A stretch of 64,000 bases of DNA from Candidatus Zixiibacteriota bacterium (lineage in GTDB: Bacteria > Zixibacteria > MSB-5A5 > GN15 > FEB-12), in NCBI GenBank assembly GCA_035380245.1, contig DAOSXA010000001.1, forward strand, positions 874,716 to 938,715. The letters are read 5' to 3'. The notes beneath the pieces are model-generated. The model made no database searches, was not told where the DNA came from, and saw only the letters and a program-made list of their open reading frames with translations. This document shows, one piece after another, positions 63,357 to 64,000 of this stretch. Numbering within the stretch: position 1 is the stretch's first letter; every line of letters starts with the position of its first letter. A program made the translations under genes and the position numbers.

Positions 63357-64000
63357 ATGCTCAAGCTAGCTGGCTCAGACCAAACCTACTCCGCGGATGA
63401 GTTAGCAGGATTGCTGGCGCGAAGCACACCCGAGTGGCTTGAGTTGGCCGAACGTGTCAATTCTCCCAAGTATCTGTTTTGGGACAAGGCTCGTTATATG
63501 CCCAGACCGGAGGAACTGACAGACCGCGAGTTCTGGGCTTTCGTGACTTACCAGCGTCGCATGTCTCTGGGAAGATCTATGACCCCAATCCTTGACCGTC
63601 ACTCGATCCCGTTTTCGTGGCTTCGGCTGCCGCATTTCGATCGCTTCCTTCATGAGTGCGATACTTACCTCTCGGACAAGTCTTCCGTTACCCATCGGCG
63701 TTCTCGACAGACCAACAAGCAACTCATATTGAGTGGGTTGATTGAGGAAGCCATCGCAACCGCGCAACTCGAAGGAGCCAGCACTACTCGCAAGGTGGCT
63801 AAGCAGATGCTCCTGGAGGGCCGCCGTCCAACGACGGATTCGGAGAGAATGATTCTGAATTCCTACAACGCCATGGTCGACATCGAAGAGGAAACCAAGC
63901 TCACGACGATGACCGGAGAGCGGCTGCTTGCCTTGCACACCACCCTTACTAAAGGCACCATCAAAGACTCCGAGGTTGGCCGGTTACGGTTCGAAGACGA
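63357..64000 (+). CDS. Fic-family protein, 3' end outside the window
   Basis: The frame is open from the ATG at 63357 (upstream GGGAAAGAGATAA) to the window end, 214 residues. The N-terminal part resembles the helical N-domain of Fic AMP-transferases: FWDKARYMPRPEELTDREFW, and the inhibitory-helix-like segment EEAIATAQLEGASTTRKVA, matching the (S/T)xxxE(G/N) autoinhibition motif of class II Fic proteins. The HPFxxGNGR active site would lie beyond the window. It probably transfers AMP or a related group to a target protein. AT-rich iterons upstream suggest tight repression. Confidence 0.85.
   Translation, partial: MLKLAGSDQTYSADELAGLLARSTPEWLELAERVNSPKYLFWDKARYMPRPEELTDREFWAFVTYQRRMSLGRSMTPILDRHSIPFSWLRLPHFDRFLHECDTYLSDKSSVTHRRSRQTNKQLILSGLIEEAIATAQLEGASTTRKVAKQMLLEGRRPTTDSERMILNSYNAMVDIEEETKLTTMTGERLLALHTTLTKGTIKDSEVGRLRFED

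Overview
The window looks like the replication-origin region of an uncultured Gram-negative bacterium of the FCB group, most likely candidate phylum Zixibacteria or a close relative. Three things suggest this: secreted proteins ending in dockerin-like EF-hand repeats (1735-1946), two large secreted proteins ending in the PNPFNP-type FlgD/T9SS C-terminal domain (10477-14346, 57278-59212), and a TonB-dependent receptor. No rRNA or tRNA gene was found. The taxonomic call is an inference from protein style.

Left part (1-20.7 kb). It starts with the 3' part of a dockerin-ending secreted protein. A TPP-riboswitch-controlled thiamin-uptake operon follows (TonB receptor plus SSS symporter), then an exact 120-bp tandem duplication, a DUF58 operon, and a 1289-aa AT-richer secreted protein with HEAT repeats and a probable permuted NlpC/P60 domain. 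After that come a YyaL-type thioredoxin-domain protein, an orphan ketol-acid-reductoisomerase-like protein, nadC, a CDGSH iron-sulfur protein, an ECF S component and a methyltransferase.

Middle part (20.7-37.2 kb). A DarTG toxin-antitoxin pair is followed by uvrA-mutM. Next is a two-gene nucleotide-metabolism cassette (nucleoside deoxyribosyltransferase-like plus dGTPase-like HD hydrolase), then ugpC-recF-dnaN-dnaA on the minus strand, the probable oriC on both sides of dnaA, and an Mrp/ApbC protein lacking the usual CxxC. An autoregulated HTH/membrane-protein pair and a DUF1858 protein end this part.

Right part (37.6-64 kb). Asparaginase, two GNATs, a GT39-like membrane protein, MoxR, bactofilin and an M23 peptidase are followed by the classical origin-proximal operon, read on the minus strand as rpmH-rnpA-yidD-yidC-mnmE-mnmG-rsmG-parA-parB, with parS-like sites inside it. 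mnmE is broken at an A9 homopolymer just after its start. Beyond rpmH lies a possibly undescribed two-gene system: a beta-CASP-like metallo-beta-lactamase-fold protein abutting a protein with a PD-(D/E)XK-type nuclease signature, bracketed by 98-bp direct repeats. A P-domain secreted protein, a DUF4153-like membrane protein, an Eis-like acetyltransferase and the 5' part of a Fic protein preceded by AT-rich iterons close the window.

Nearly every longer intergenic gap is filled with a mosaic of palindromic repeats: about 150-bp MITE-like elements with TTGAAAAA termini, roughly 80- to 120-bp composite units, and short perfect hairpins. Accessory genes (DarTG, the nucleotide cassette, the MBL/nuclease pair, Fic) sit among these repeats, while housekeeping operons are tightly packed with ATGA overlaps.
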